From positions 1 through 10,585 of the forward strand of contig JAEEXW010000063.1 in the NCBI GenBank assembly GCA_016287995.1: a stretch of DNA of 10,585 bases, written 5' to 3'. This DNA is from Bacteroidales bacterium. GTDB taxonomy: Bacteria; Bacteroidota; Bacteroidia; Bacteroidales; UBA3824. The notes under the pieces were generated by a model, which was given only the letters and a program-made list of their open reading frames with translations, did no database searches and was not told where the DNA came from. This document shows, piece after piece, positions 1-6,405 of this stretch (position 1 is the stretch's first letter; each line of letters begins with the position of its first letter). The translations under genes were made by a program, and so were the position numbers.

Positions 1-654
1 AATGTGCTGTGCTCGCGAAAGATGAAGTTCGTAAAGTTCGGCGCTGGTGATTTTGACCGGCTCTGTTTTTATGCTGGGACGAAAACGGTCTTGTCTCGGC
101 GGACGAAGGTCGGGCGCGGCGCAAGTGATGATGTCAACCTTGCACCATTCGTCAGAATCGAGACGCTCCATAATATCGTCATCGTTGCGGATTATCACAA
201 TGTCTGGTGAATAAATGATGTCATCGGTGTGAAGCGGATTGTGAGCTTTGCGGTTAGGTTCGTAGAAATCCATTTCAAGACTCGGCTGAGTGAGCACTGG
301 GAATAGAGTTGAACACCTACAAATGTCTTCTTCTTGTGCGCTTGCGCCACGCTCCACGCCACCGCCGGGGTTGACGGCTGATGCAAAGTTGAGCACGGCG
401 ATGATTTTTTCGCTGTTTGCCTCGTCTTCGGCGTAACGCATTGCGGCTTCAAGCGATTTTGACTGCGTTACTTTGATGTTGCCTGCACGGTTAGGAGTTT
501 CAAGGTCGTAGTATTCGTCAGCCTTAATGAGTTCGGTCTCGCGCTTGCTGTATTCGATACAGTCGTAGAGCTCTTCCTCCTCGTTGATGTAATCAAGGGT
601 GTCGCGGAAGGTGTCTATTAGTTTTGTACGTTTGTCGTTATTGTATCCTGGCAT
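1..654 (-). CDS. Bacterial-type poly(ADP-ribose) glycohydrolase, C-terminus cut by window edge
   Basis: The reverse strand from the ATG at 652-654 stays open for 218 codons to the left edge, so the C-terminus lies outside the window. Residues 97-109 carry the signature of poly(ADP-ribose) glycohydrolase: GGG, seven residues, then QEE. The preceding stretch LNFASAVNPGGG is typical of the TIGR02452/DUF2263 family, a compact macrodomain. Members of this family with the full signature remove ADP-ribose from modified proteins or polymers in the cytoplasm, and the glutamates of QEE are the catalytic residues. Complete members are usually around 260-280 residues, so perhaps 50 are missing here. An N-terminal helical lead (residues 1-55) precedes the macrodomain, as is usual. 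The gene has its own promoter at 684-714 and seems unrelated to the long operon further right. The family call is strong; the cellular substrate is unknown. Confidence 0.88.
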   Translation of the reverse strand, partial: MPGYNNDKRTKLIDTFRDTLDYINEEEELYDCIEYSKRETELIKADEYYDLETPNRAGNIKVTQSKSLEAAMRYAEDEANSEKIIAVLNFASAVNPGGGVERGASAQEEDICRCSTLFPVLTQPSLEMDFYEPNRKAHNPLHTDDIIYSPDIVIIRNDDDIMERLDSDEWCKVDIITCAAPDLRPPRQDRFRPSIKTEPVKITSAELYELHLSRAQHI

Positions 655-683
655 AATTGTATTTTGTTTTAAATTTTATGACG

Positions 684-714
684 CAAATATATGAAAAATA
701 AAGAACATTCACAA
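684..714 (-). promoter_or_regulatory. Bacteroidota-type promoter for the PARG-like gene
   Basis: Read on the minus strand, TTG (712-714) is followed by 20 bases and then TATATTTG (684-691). This matches the Bacteroidota consensus of a -33 TTG and a -7 TAnnTTTG. Transcription would start near 677, leaving a leader of about 20 bases before the ATG at 654. The -33 element overlaps the last codons and stop of the upstream metal exporter gene (stop at 709-711), so the exporter and the glycohydrolase are probably separate transcription units or only partly linked. Confidence 0.65.
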
Positions 715-1638
715 CATCTCATCAGGATTGCAATATTTTCCGTCAATTTTTTGGGGTTCAAAGTGCAATGATATGTGCGTTGTGGAGCCGAACTCGTTTT
801 TGAGGGCGTCCTCGATGTTTGAGGCGTGGCAGTGCGCGTGGTAGAGAGAGATGTCGCCGGGCATACGGAGGTGCATTTCAATGGCGATGCGGCTGCCGAT
901 GCGACGGGTTTTAAGTCCGTGAATGTCTGAAACTTCCGGCTCAGATTCTGCAATTTTGATGATGCGTTCCTCCACGTCGGGCGGAAGGCTTTTTTCCAAT
1001 AGTTCGCCCACTGACTGACATATCAAATCGTATGCGGTTTTTATGATGAAAACGCTCACCAAAACCGCCGCAACGGGGTCTAAGACCGCCCATTTTTCAC
1101 CCAAAATCAGTGCCGCGCCAACTCCCGCCGCCGTTGCAACCGATGAAAATGAATCTGTCCTGTGATGCCAAGCGTTTGCAATAACAGCCTGTGAATCAAC
1201 TTCTTTGCCAACCTTTACGGTGAATCTGTACGCCCATTCTTTGAGTGCGATGCTCATCAATGCAACAATCAACGCCACAGCCCCCGGCACGGGCAAAACT
1301 TCGCCCTTGAATGCGCTGTAAATGCTCATTGCGCCGTTGTACATTATCATCGCGCCCACGAAAAACAGCAAAATTCCGATGAAAGCCGTCGCCAATGTTT
1401 CATATTTGCCGTGTCCGTAATCGTGGTCTTCGTCCTGCGGTTTTGCGCTGAGTTTCACGAATATAACCACCACAAAATCAGTCAGAAAGTCCAACAACGA
1501 GTGCACCGCGTCGGCAATCATCGCCGCCGACCCGCCCACGATGCCCGCCACAAATTTGGACACCAGCAAAACCACATTCACCGCGCTGCCTTTGAGCGTA
1601 ACGCGGTAGATTTTTTTTTCGCGGATAGTGTCGTCCAT
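709..1638 (-). CDS. Cation diffusion facilitator (CDF) family metal exporter
   Basis: This 309-residue inner-membrane protein has the usual CDF length and layout: six predicted membrane helices in residues ~15-215, then a cytoplasmic C-terminal domain (~220-295). The metal site is visible as H46xxxD50 in helix 2 (context ADAVHSLLD) and H158xxxD162 in helix 5 (WHHRTD). The conserved loop HDYGHGK sits at residues 72-78. The C-terminal domain has several histidines (around 267-271 and 288-292), as expected for its metal-sensing ferredoxin-like fold. CDF proteins export divalent cations such as Zn(II), Fe(II), Mn(II) or Co(II) in exchange for protons. The H/D pattern in helix 2 leans towards a zinc type, but specificity cannot be fixed from sequence alone. 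The ATG at 1636-1638 is preceded by AAAGGA, one of the few Shine-Dalgarno-like sequences here, and by a good promoter. Confidence 0.93.
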   Translation of the reverse strand: MDDTIREKKIYRVTLKGSAVNVVLLVSKFVAGIVGGSAAMIADAVHSLLDFLTDFVVVIFVKLSAKPQDEDHDYGHGKYETLATAFIGILLFFVGAMIMYNGAMSIYSAFKGEVLPVPGAVALIVALMSIALKEWAYRFTVKVGKEVDSQAVIANAWHHRTDSFSSVATAAGVGAALILGEKWAVLDPVAAVLVSVFIIKTAYDLICQSVGELLEKSLPPDVEERIIKIAESEPEVSDIHGLKTRRIGSRIAIEMHLRMPGDISLYHAHCHASNIEDALKNEFGSTTHISLHFEPQKIDGKYCNPDEML

Positions 1639-1670
1639 AATTTATCCTTTATCGTTAAAAAATAATGACA

Positions 1671-1701
1671 CAAATTTATCTAAAATGCAATGATTGAACA
1701 A
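1671..1701 (-). promoter_or_regulatory. Bacteroidota-type promoter for the CDF exporter
   Basis: On the minus strand, TTG (1699-1701) is separated by exactly 20 bases from TAAATTTG (1671-1678). This matches the TTG-N20-TAnnTTTG promoter of Bacteroidota. The leader to the ATG at 1638 would be about 25 bases. The spacing is identical to that of the promoter at 684-714. I see no obvious metal-regulator operator around it. Confidence 0.65.
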
Positions 1702-1727
1702 ATTTTTATGAATTAATTTGCTTGAAA

Positions 1728-2045
1728 ATGGCAGTACATCTGTATCCGTTGATGTTCAGAGTGCTGTCGGTTGTTCATTCTCGTATTCCATATATAAAGT
1801 ACAACCTGTATATACGTAATTATAACGGACAAGAATACCTTGTGAAAGCCAATGACTGTAATAGTCTATTGCCTATTACCTTAGAACTTGAGGAGCCCGA
1901 ACTGAACAAATTCGCCGCACAAGCAAAAGAAATAGGCATTGTGTACCATTGCGACAGTGTAATAGGGTTTGGAATAAAACCCAATGCAGGGTTCAGGCTT
2001 TATGTCAGAGTCTATCTTATGGAGGAAGATTTTATCAAAAAATAA
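1728..2045 (+). CDS. Small hypothetical protein, unknown function
   Basis: I do not recognise this protein. It is the only plus-strand reading frame that looks real. It has 105 codons from the ATG at 1728; a TTG at 1722 and an ATG at 1752 are alternative starts. The composition resembles a folded globular protein: aromatic-rich beta-like segments (YNLYIRNYNGQEYLVKA near residues 25-41) and a charged helix (residues 59-69) before a beta-rich C-terminus. There is no signal peptide or membrane helix. Codon use (ATA, AGA, AGG) differs somewhat from its neighbours. Two observations support it: it does not overlap any other gene, and it ends directly before a stem-loop terminator that would serve it and the converging operon. 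No convincing promoter lies upstream; TTAATTTG at 1713-1720 is only a partial match. It could be a remnant of a longer gene. Confidence 0.5.
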   Translation: MAVHLYPLMFRVLSVVHSRIPYIKYNLYIRNYNGQEYLVKANDCNSLLPITLELEEPELNKFAAQAKEIGIVYHCDSVIGFGIKPNAGFRLYVRVYLMEEDFIKK

Positions 2046-2046
2046 A

Positions 2047-2082
2047 AAATATGCCCTATGAAATTATCTATAAGGCATATTT
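2047..2082. terminator. Bidirectional intrinsic terminator between converging genes
   Basis: AAATATGCC (2047-2055) pairs perfectly with GGCATATTT (2074-2082); a further TAT/ATA pairing continues inside after one mismatch. On the plus strand it is followed by a T-rich run (2081-2100). On the minus strand it is followed by TTTTTTATTTTTT, the better U-tract. It lies between the stop of the small plus-strand gene (2045) and the stop of the ABC ATPase gene (2093), so it can end both transcripts. Confidence 0.72.
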
Positions 2083-2092
2083 AGTTTTCCTT

Positions 2093-2974
2093 TTATTTCT
2101 TATTCACCTCATCCATCAGCCGTTCTATTTCTCTGACGTATTCAGCGAATTGTTGTGTTTCGCGGATTTTTTCTGTGCGGCGGCCTTGTCCGAACGAAAT
2201 ATTTTTAATGGCATAAATCCTACACGGATTAGCGGCCAAAACTATTATTCTGTTCGACAAATAAACCGCTTCTGAAATATCGTGCGTAACGTTGATTATA
2301 GTCGGGTCTAAATCACTATTATAATAAACGTCCAAAAGCGTTTTCTGCATTTCACGCTTTGAGAAAATATCCAGCGCAGAGGTTGCCTCATCAAGTAAAA
2401 GAACCTGCGTCTTATCAACCAAATTGCGGGCAATCGAAACCCTTTGCAACTGACCGCCTGAAAGTGCAGGATATTGTGCCCACTTGTCTTTTTGGTCTTC
2501 AAGACCAACAATGCGCAACATTTCCAAAGCACGCTCCTGAGCCTCTTTTTCCGGGATATTTTTAAGTTTCAACGGTAACATCACATTTTCCAAAACCGTC
2601 ATCCACGGAAATGCTGAATATTGCTGAAAAACCATCGGAATATGATGAGAAGAATCTATCTCTTTGCCGTAAAATTTTATGCTGCCTGAATCAGGTTTGT
2701 TAAGACCCGATAACAACTTCAAAATCTGCGACTTGCGGCTGCCCGATGCACCAAGAATGCTCACAAACTGTCCCTCGCCAGGAATATCCTCTATCCGCAG
2801 ATTAAAATTGTCAAAAAGAGTAAAAACTCCGCTTGAAGTCTTAAAACTCAAATTAACATTACTCAAATTGAAAATATCAACCTTATTTGTTTCAGCAGTT
2901 GCAATTATTGTTTGTGCCTCATTTTTAACAGGTTGTTGTTGCGGCGTATTTTGTTGTGTTAAATTTTCAAACAT
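2093..2974 (-). CDS. ABC transporter ATPase, SsuB/TauB-like, with altered Walker A
   Basis: This 293-residue nucleotide-binding subunit belongs with the permease directly upstream. It would power import across the inner membrane from the cytoplasmic side. Visible motifs are the Q-loop (Q117-Q118, VFQQYSAFPW), the signature LSGGQ (171-175), Walker B VLLLDE (191-196), the D-loop (SALD) and the switch histidine H231. The layout matches ATPases of the nitrate/sulfonate/taurine group. The Walker A motif reads GASGSRKSQ (residues 75-83): the glycine before the invariant lysine is Arg80, encoded by CGC at 2735-2737, one base from the usual GGC. The first ~30 residues form a Gln/Pro/Thr-rich extension not usual for the family. 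Its ATG follows the permease stop with no gap, so translation is probably coupled. It is the last gene before the terminator. Whether it hydrolyses ATP normally is open. Confidence 0.9.
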   Translation of the reverse strand: MFENLTQQNTPQQQPVKNEAQTIIATAETNKVDIFNLSNVNLSFKTSSGVFTLFDNFNLRIEDIPGEGQFVSILGASGSRKSQILKLLSGLNKPDSGSIKFYGKEIDSSHHIPMVFQQYSAFPWMTVLENVMLPLKLKNIPEKEAQERALEMLRIVGLEDQKDKWAQYPALSGGQLQRVSIARNLVDKTQVLLLDEATSALDIFSKREMQKTLLDVYYNSDLDPTIINVTHDISEAVYLSNRIIVLAANPCRIYAIKNISFGQGRRTEKIRETQQFAEYVREIERLMDEVNKK

Positions 2975-3823
2975 TTAGAATAATCTTTTGCGGTTGTACT
3001 TTGAAGGAAACAATATTTTATCAATAAATTTCAGGCACAAATCCTGACAAATACCGATAACAATAACCAAAATCAGAAGTGCATAGACCTCCGGCATGTG
3101 GCTCATACGCGTCATATTTTGAATGAGTGCACCAATTCCAGAAACGCTACCGTCTTTGTAAAGCATTTCAACGATAACAATGTAACTCCAACTTATACCT
3201 GTTAAAGTAATGATTTCCTGAGATATAGTTCTTGTTACATACGGGAAATAAACGTGTCTGAAAGATTGCCAAGGCGTTGCGCCAAGAGTTTTAATCGTTT
3301 GAAGATATACATAATCCTTGTCATTTGTCGGATTTTGAAGGTCGTTTACCTTGTTTGCAACGGCAGGAAGAATGTAAATCAAAAGTGAAAACGTTAAGAA
3401 GGAAACTTTCATGCCGAAAGTCAAGCCGAAAATCGCAATAAAAATTCCTGACATCGCCGGAATCGGCAAATAACGCACTGAATTAATGTATTTTCCAATA
3501 ATCAAATTGTTAATCGGAAAGAGAGAAATAAAAAATCCTACCGGCAACGAAATCAAAATTGCCCAAAAATACGACATTAAGTTCAATTTAATTGAATACC
3601 AAGCGTTTGCAAACATATCGTAATCAGAAATTAATGTCGAATAACTTGCCAAAACTTTTAACGGAGAAGGCAATATTTTTTCAGGAATAAGTTCCAACGA
3701 ACAGACAACCTGCCAAAGAATAGCAATTAAAAACATTCCTGAAACGGCGATAATAATTTTCGTTGTCTTTGACAATGATGAATCATCACCACCTAATTTA
3801 AATAATTCTTTTAATACAGCCAT
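2975..3823 (-). CDS. ABC transporter permease, SsuC/TauC-like
   Basis: This inner-membrane permease of the binding-protein-dependent type has 282 residues from the ATG at 3821-3823. About six membrane helices are visible (for example residues ~23-41, 82-103, 123-158, 204-222 and 245-262). The cytoplasmic coupling loop that contacts the ATPase appears as IKTLGATPWQSFRHVYFPYV (177-196), matching the EAA consensus. The family members closest in layout import sulfonates, taurine, nitrate or thiamine precursors. An in-frame ATG exists at 3860-3862, but the 13 residues it adds are read out of a DNA repeat, so I prefer 3823. The gene lies between the OmpA-fused binding protein and the ATPase, forming a complete importer. 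The substrate cannot be inferred. Confidence 0.9.
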   Translation of the reverse strand: MAVLKELFKLGGDDSSLSKTTKIIIAVSGMFLIAILWQVVCSLELIPEKILPSPLKVLASYSTLISDYDMFANAWYSIKLNLMSYFWAILISLPVGFFISLFPINNLIIGKYINSVRYLPIPAMSGIFIAIFGLTFGMKVSFLTFSLLIYILPAVANKVNDLQNPTNDKDYVYLQTIKTLGATPWQSFRHVYFPYVTRTISQEIITLTGISWSYIVIVEMLYKDGSVSGIGALIQNMTRMSHMPEVYALLILVIVIGICQDLCLKFIDKILFPSKYNRKRLF

Positions 3824-3831
3824 ACTTTTAT

Positions 3832-3912
3832 TAATTGAAAATTGACAATGGACAATTGACAATGGACAAATTAATTGTCAATTGTCAATTGCTAATTGTC
3901 AATTATTAATTA
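3832..3912. repeat. Inverted heptamer repeats forming a long imperfect hairpin
   Basis: The left arm contains a perfect 14-base tandem duplication, ATTGACAATGGACA (3841-3854 and 3855-3868), i.e. four heptamers. The right arm contains four heptamers of ATTGTCA (3874-3901, the third degenerate as ATTGCTA). The two arms are reverse complements. From the loop ATTAA (3870-3874) outward, pairing continues with few mismatches to about 3832/3912, covering the stop codon of the binding-protein gene (3910-3912). Transcripts of the operon would fold here between the binding-protein and permease coding parts. Such a structure could protect the upstream message or attenuate the downstream genes, a common way to make more binding protein than transporter. 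It could equally be a dispersed short-repeat element. Confidence 0.8.
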
Positions 3913-5436
3913 TTTTGCAACAAGTTTAAACTCTGTCATTCTGTATCTTGGGTCTGAACCTTGCGAACCGGCAGCAATTGCTTTTTGAGAACCGTTGCCC
4001 ACAACGATAAACCTGTTGGGGTCAAACTTGTACTCTTTCACCAAGAAATTCTTGATACTCAACGCTCTACGATATGAAAGATCCTGATTCAAAGCAGCAC
4101 TACCGGTATTGTCAGTGTTACCTTCAATCATAATTCTTGCGCCTGAAAACTGTTTTGCAATCGGTACAAATTCTCTTGCAATAAGATCTCTTGCACCTTG
4201 ATTAAGAACATCCGAATTTATATCGTATTCAACAGAAACGCTTTTGTTAGAAATTTTTTCTTCTTCTTTTACTTCAACGGCTTTTACCTCGGTAAACTCT
4301 TTAACTTTTTCGGCTTTTTGATCGCCTTTTACCTGAGAAGGATTGTCAAAAAGAGATTCGATAATTGAACCGTCAGCAACTTTTTGCCAAGGCAACGGAT
4401 TTTTACAAAGTCCGAGACCTTCGTAAGTACCTGCCATTTTGTTGTAAAGTTCTTCACCTTTCACGCAACTTGTACAAGTGGTAAGACCGAAAAAGTTTGC
4501 TTCGTCTTCCAAAGTTGCATAATAAATGTTTTGCGAACCGTCAATCACAAAATCTTCATCAACTTGATAAGCCTTTGCAAAGGCCTTAGCAGCCTGTTTA
4601 ACAGCACTCGGATTGTTGTTCATCTGAGAGTTAGCATACAAAAGGGCTGAAAGAAGTTTCGTAACTTTTTCTCTGTTTTTTTCGATGTAACTTTGCTTTG
4701 CAATAAGTCCGTCACAAATAATTGACGAGGCTTGTTTGGTAGAAATCAACACCTTAGAACCAGGAACACTGCTAACAATATCCTGGTCGTCAGGCGAGAA
4801 AACAACAGCCGCATCGCATTGTCCCGCTTTGAAAATTGAAGCCGCATCCAAACCGCTTGCTACAATTTTCAAGTTTACTTTGTCCGGGTCAACAGAAGAT
4901 GAGGTATTAATCTCGCTATAATTCATATTGTTGGTTTCCAACGTGTTAATAAGTAACGTATTGGACGCTGTACCCTCTGAACACGCAACAACCTTTCCTC
5001 TAAGGTCAGCAACGGTTCTAATTTTAGAGTTAACAACAATAGCGTCAGCACCGCGGCTCCAATTGCTGATGTTGATGAACTTAGCATCGTTCATATCTGA
5101 GCCTCTTGACATTTCAACGCCGAGTGCGTCTGCTGTACAATAAATAAGGTCAATATCGCCTGATTTAAAAGCAGAACGTCCGGCAGCAAAATCATCTTGA
5201 ACAATGATGTTTGCTTTAAGACCGTAATCTTTGTAAAGAATACAATCTTCGTTAGGGTCAGCACCGTTGTTAAGATACATAAACGGTAAGAAACCGGCGT
5301 AAGTATTTGTGCCTATTGTGATTACGTCGCCGTCAGAGCCACCGAGACCTTTTTGTCCCGCAACGTACAAGCCGCCCGCTACTGCGCCTACTCCGACAAC
5401 GCCTATTAATGCTTTTGCAAATTTTGTTAATGCCAT
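3910..5436 (-). CDS. Periplasmic solute-binding protein fused to OmpA peptidoglycan-binding domain
   Basis: The 508-residue protein starts with a hydrophobic, Gly/Ala-rich segment (residues 5-27), a signal sequence or inner-membrane anchor. Residues ~38-365 resemble SsuA/THI5-type binding proteins: a first strand VITIGTNTYAGFLP, then DLIYCTADALG, and RGKVVACSEGTASNTL, which usually shapes the ligand cleft. A Lys/Glu/Val-rich linker (~370-398) leads to an OmpA-like domain (400-508). That domain shows IEGNTDNTGSAALNQDLSYRRA; D442 and one of R456/R457 correspond to the residues that grip diaminopimelate in peptidoglycan. A CxxC pair (C321/C324) and several other cysteines could form disulfides in the periplasm. 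The protein would hold the binding domain on the cell wall beside the ABC permease encoded next. It begins 3 bases after the PspA-like gene. The ligand is unknown. Confidence 0.88.
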   Translation of the reverse strand: MALTKFAKALIGVVGVGAVAGGLYVAGQKGLGGSDGDVITIGTNTYAGFLPFMYLNNGADPNEDCILYKDYGLKANIIVQDDFAAGRSAFKSGDIDLIYCTADALGVEMSRGSDMNDAKFINISNWSRGADAIVVNSKIRTVADLRGKVVACSEGTASNTLLINTLETNNMNYSEINTSSSVDPDKVNLKIVASGLDAASIFKAGQCDAAVVFSPDDQDIVSSVPGSKVLISTKQASSIICDGLIAKQSYIEKNREKVTKLLSALLYANSQMNNNPSAVKQAAKAFAKAYQVDEDFVIDGSQNIYYATLEDEANFFGLTTCTSCVKGEELYNKMAGTYEGLGLCKNPLPWQKVADGSIIESLFDNPSQVKGDQKAEKVKEFTEVKAVEVKEEEKISNKSVSVEYDINSDVLNQGARDLIAREFVPIAKQFSGARIMIEGNTDNTGSAALNQDLSYRRALSIKNFLVKEYKFDPNRFIVVGNGSQKAIAAGSQGSDPRYRMTEFKLVAK

Positions 5437-5439
5437 GAT

Positions 5440-6405
5440 TTAAAAATATTTATTACTTAGTTTATTTGATGATTCTTGAAGTTTTCCTAAATTACTGTCA
5501 AGTTTCAACGCTTCTTTGTGTTCACCAAGAATTGCGTCAAAACCGCCTTTATTGTATTTGTCCAAAATCGCTTGCGATTTCACGCTGCTAAGAGCATTAT
5601 CGAGGTTGATGTCGTCGATAACACCGCTTTCCAAAAATTCGTCCATTTCGCCGATGTAAAGCGTGATGTCGGTGTCCATTTTTTCCATCGCCATGTCAAA
5701 AGCATCATCGGTTTGAGGATTAATAAGCGACTTTATCGAACTGAGAGCCTTATGATTAGCCTTCATAAGTTCGTAATCTTCTTCTTTGAGTTTAATTTCT
5801 TCCTCAGTGTATTTGACCTTGATTTCTGCCGATTTCTTGACTTTTGTTAAAATGTCAATCATCTGTTTAGACTTTTCAAAATTCAAAGTACGCTTTTTAA
5901 CACTTTCGTCAAGTTGCGAAATATGACGTTGAAGAAGTCCGCTTTCTTCCATTTTATTTTGCTTTTGAAGGATTTGAAGTTTTTTTAGAGATTCTTCCAA
6001 ATCCCTTTTATTAGCCTCCAATGCTTTTTCGTTTTTAACGTGAAGACCGCGCATTTTGGTGATCCCTTCCTCAATTTTAACAAGGCGGTTTTTCATATCT
6101 TTGATTTTGCCTTTGACGATAGCGATTGGGTCAATTTCTACGATTAATCCCGTTAACTTTCTCATTATCACGAAATAAAGATTTTTGAAAAAGTTTCTTG
6201 ACGTATCGTTCATAATCAAGAAAAAGATTAAAGCCAACACACCGACAAGAGCGGTAAGTGTTAAAAGGTTTTGTGTCAGAGCAATCAAGTCAGGCAAAAA
6301 TTTATAAAGTGCATAACCTGCTCCGGCAATCATTGCCACTAACGTTATTTTTGCGAGTGTTCCGCCCGGTTTTTCCCACGGCGATTTTCCTGATAATTCT
6401 TTCAT
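5440..6405 (-). CDS. Membrane-anchored PspA/IM30-like coiled-coil protein
   Basis: This 321-residue protein has two N-terminal membrane helices (about 17-36 and 45-64), then a long, strongly helical, charged region. The part from residue ~89 to ~275 follows the PspA/IM30 layout. It has an opening IDPIAIVKGKIKDMKNRL like the first PspA helix, a long coiled-coil hairpin (~125-215), then a short segment ending SLINPQTDDAFDMAMEKMDT, like the PspA stretch in which a variable loop precedes an EAM-type helix. PspA and IM30 belong to the ESCRT-III superfamily and coat or remodel stressed membranes. Classical PspA has no membrane helices, so anchoring would be a variant. Identity is judged by eye from pattern and helix order and needs a profile search; a generic coiled-coil protein is the alternative. 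Its ATG overlaps the previous stop by four bases (ATGA), so translation is probably coupled. Confidence 0.68.
   Translation of the reverse strand: MKELSGKSPWEKPGGTLAKITLVAMIAGAGYALYKFLPDLIALTQNLLTLTALVGVLALIFFLIMNDTSRNFFKNLYFVIMRKLTGLIVEIDPIAIVKGKIKDMKNRLVKIEEGITKMRGLHVKNEKALEANKRDLEESLKKLQILQKQNKMEESGLLQRHISQLDESVKKRTLNFEKSKQMIDILTKVKKSAEIKVKYTEEEIKLKEEDYELMKANHKALSSIKSLINPQTDDAFDMAMEKMDTDITLYIGEMDEFLESGVIDDINLDNALSSVKSQAILDKYNKGGFDAILGEHKEALKLDSNLGKLQESSNKLSNKYF

Noticed and set aside
669..953. 94-codon minus-strand frame overlapping the end of the CDF gene
   Set aside because: It is another frame of a well-supported gene, Ser/Thr-rich, without recognisable features.
1694..1720. Plus-strand promoter for the small orphan gene (TTG 1694-1696, TTAATTTG 1713-1720)
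   Set aside because: Spacing is 16 instead of about 20 and the -7 element lacks the TA start; the leader would also be almost absent.
3824..3862. N-terminal extension of the permease from the ATG at 3860-3862
   Set aside because: The 13 added residues are read entirely from the heptamer repeat and its flank; the protein-like sequence starts at the ATG at 3821-3823.
3832..3912. CRISPR-like array
   Set aside because: Units are 7-14 bases, directly abutting and inverted in the middle; there are no unique spacers and no cas genes.
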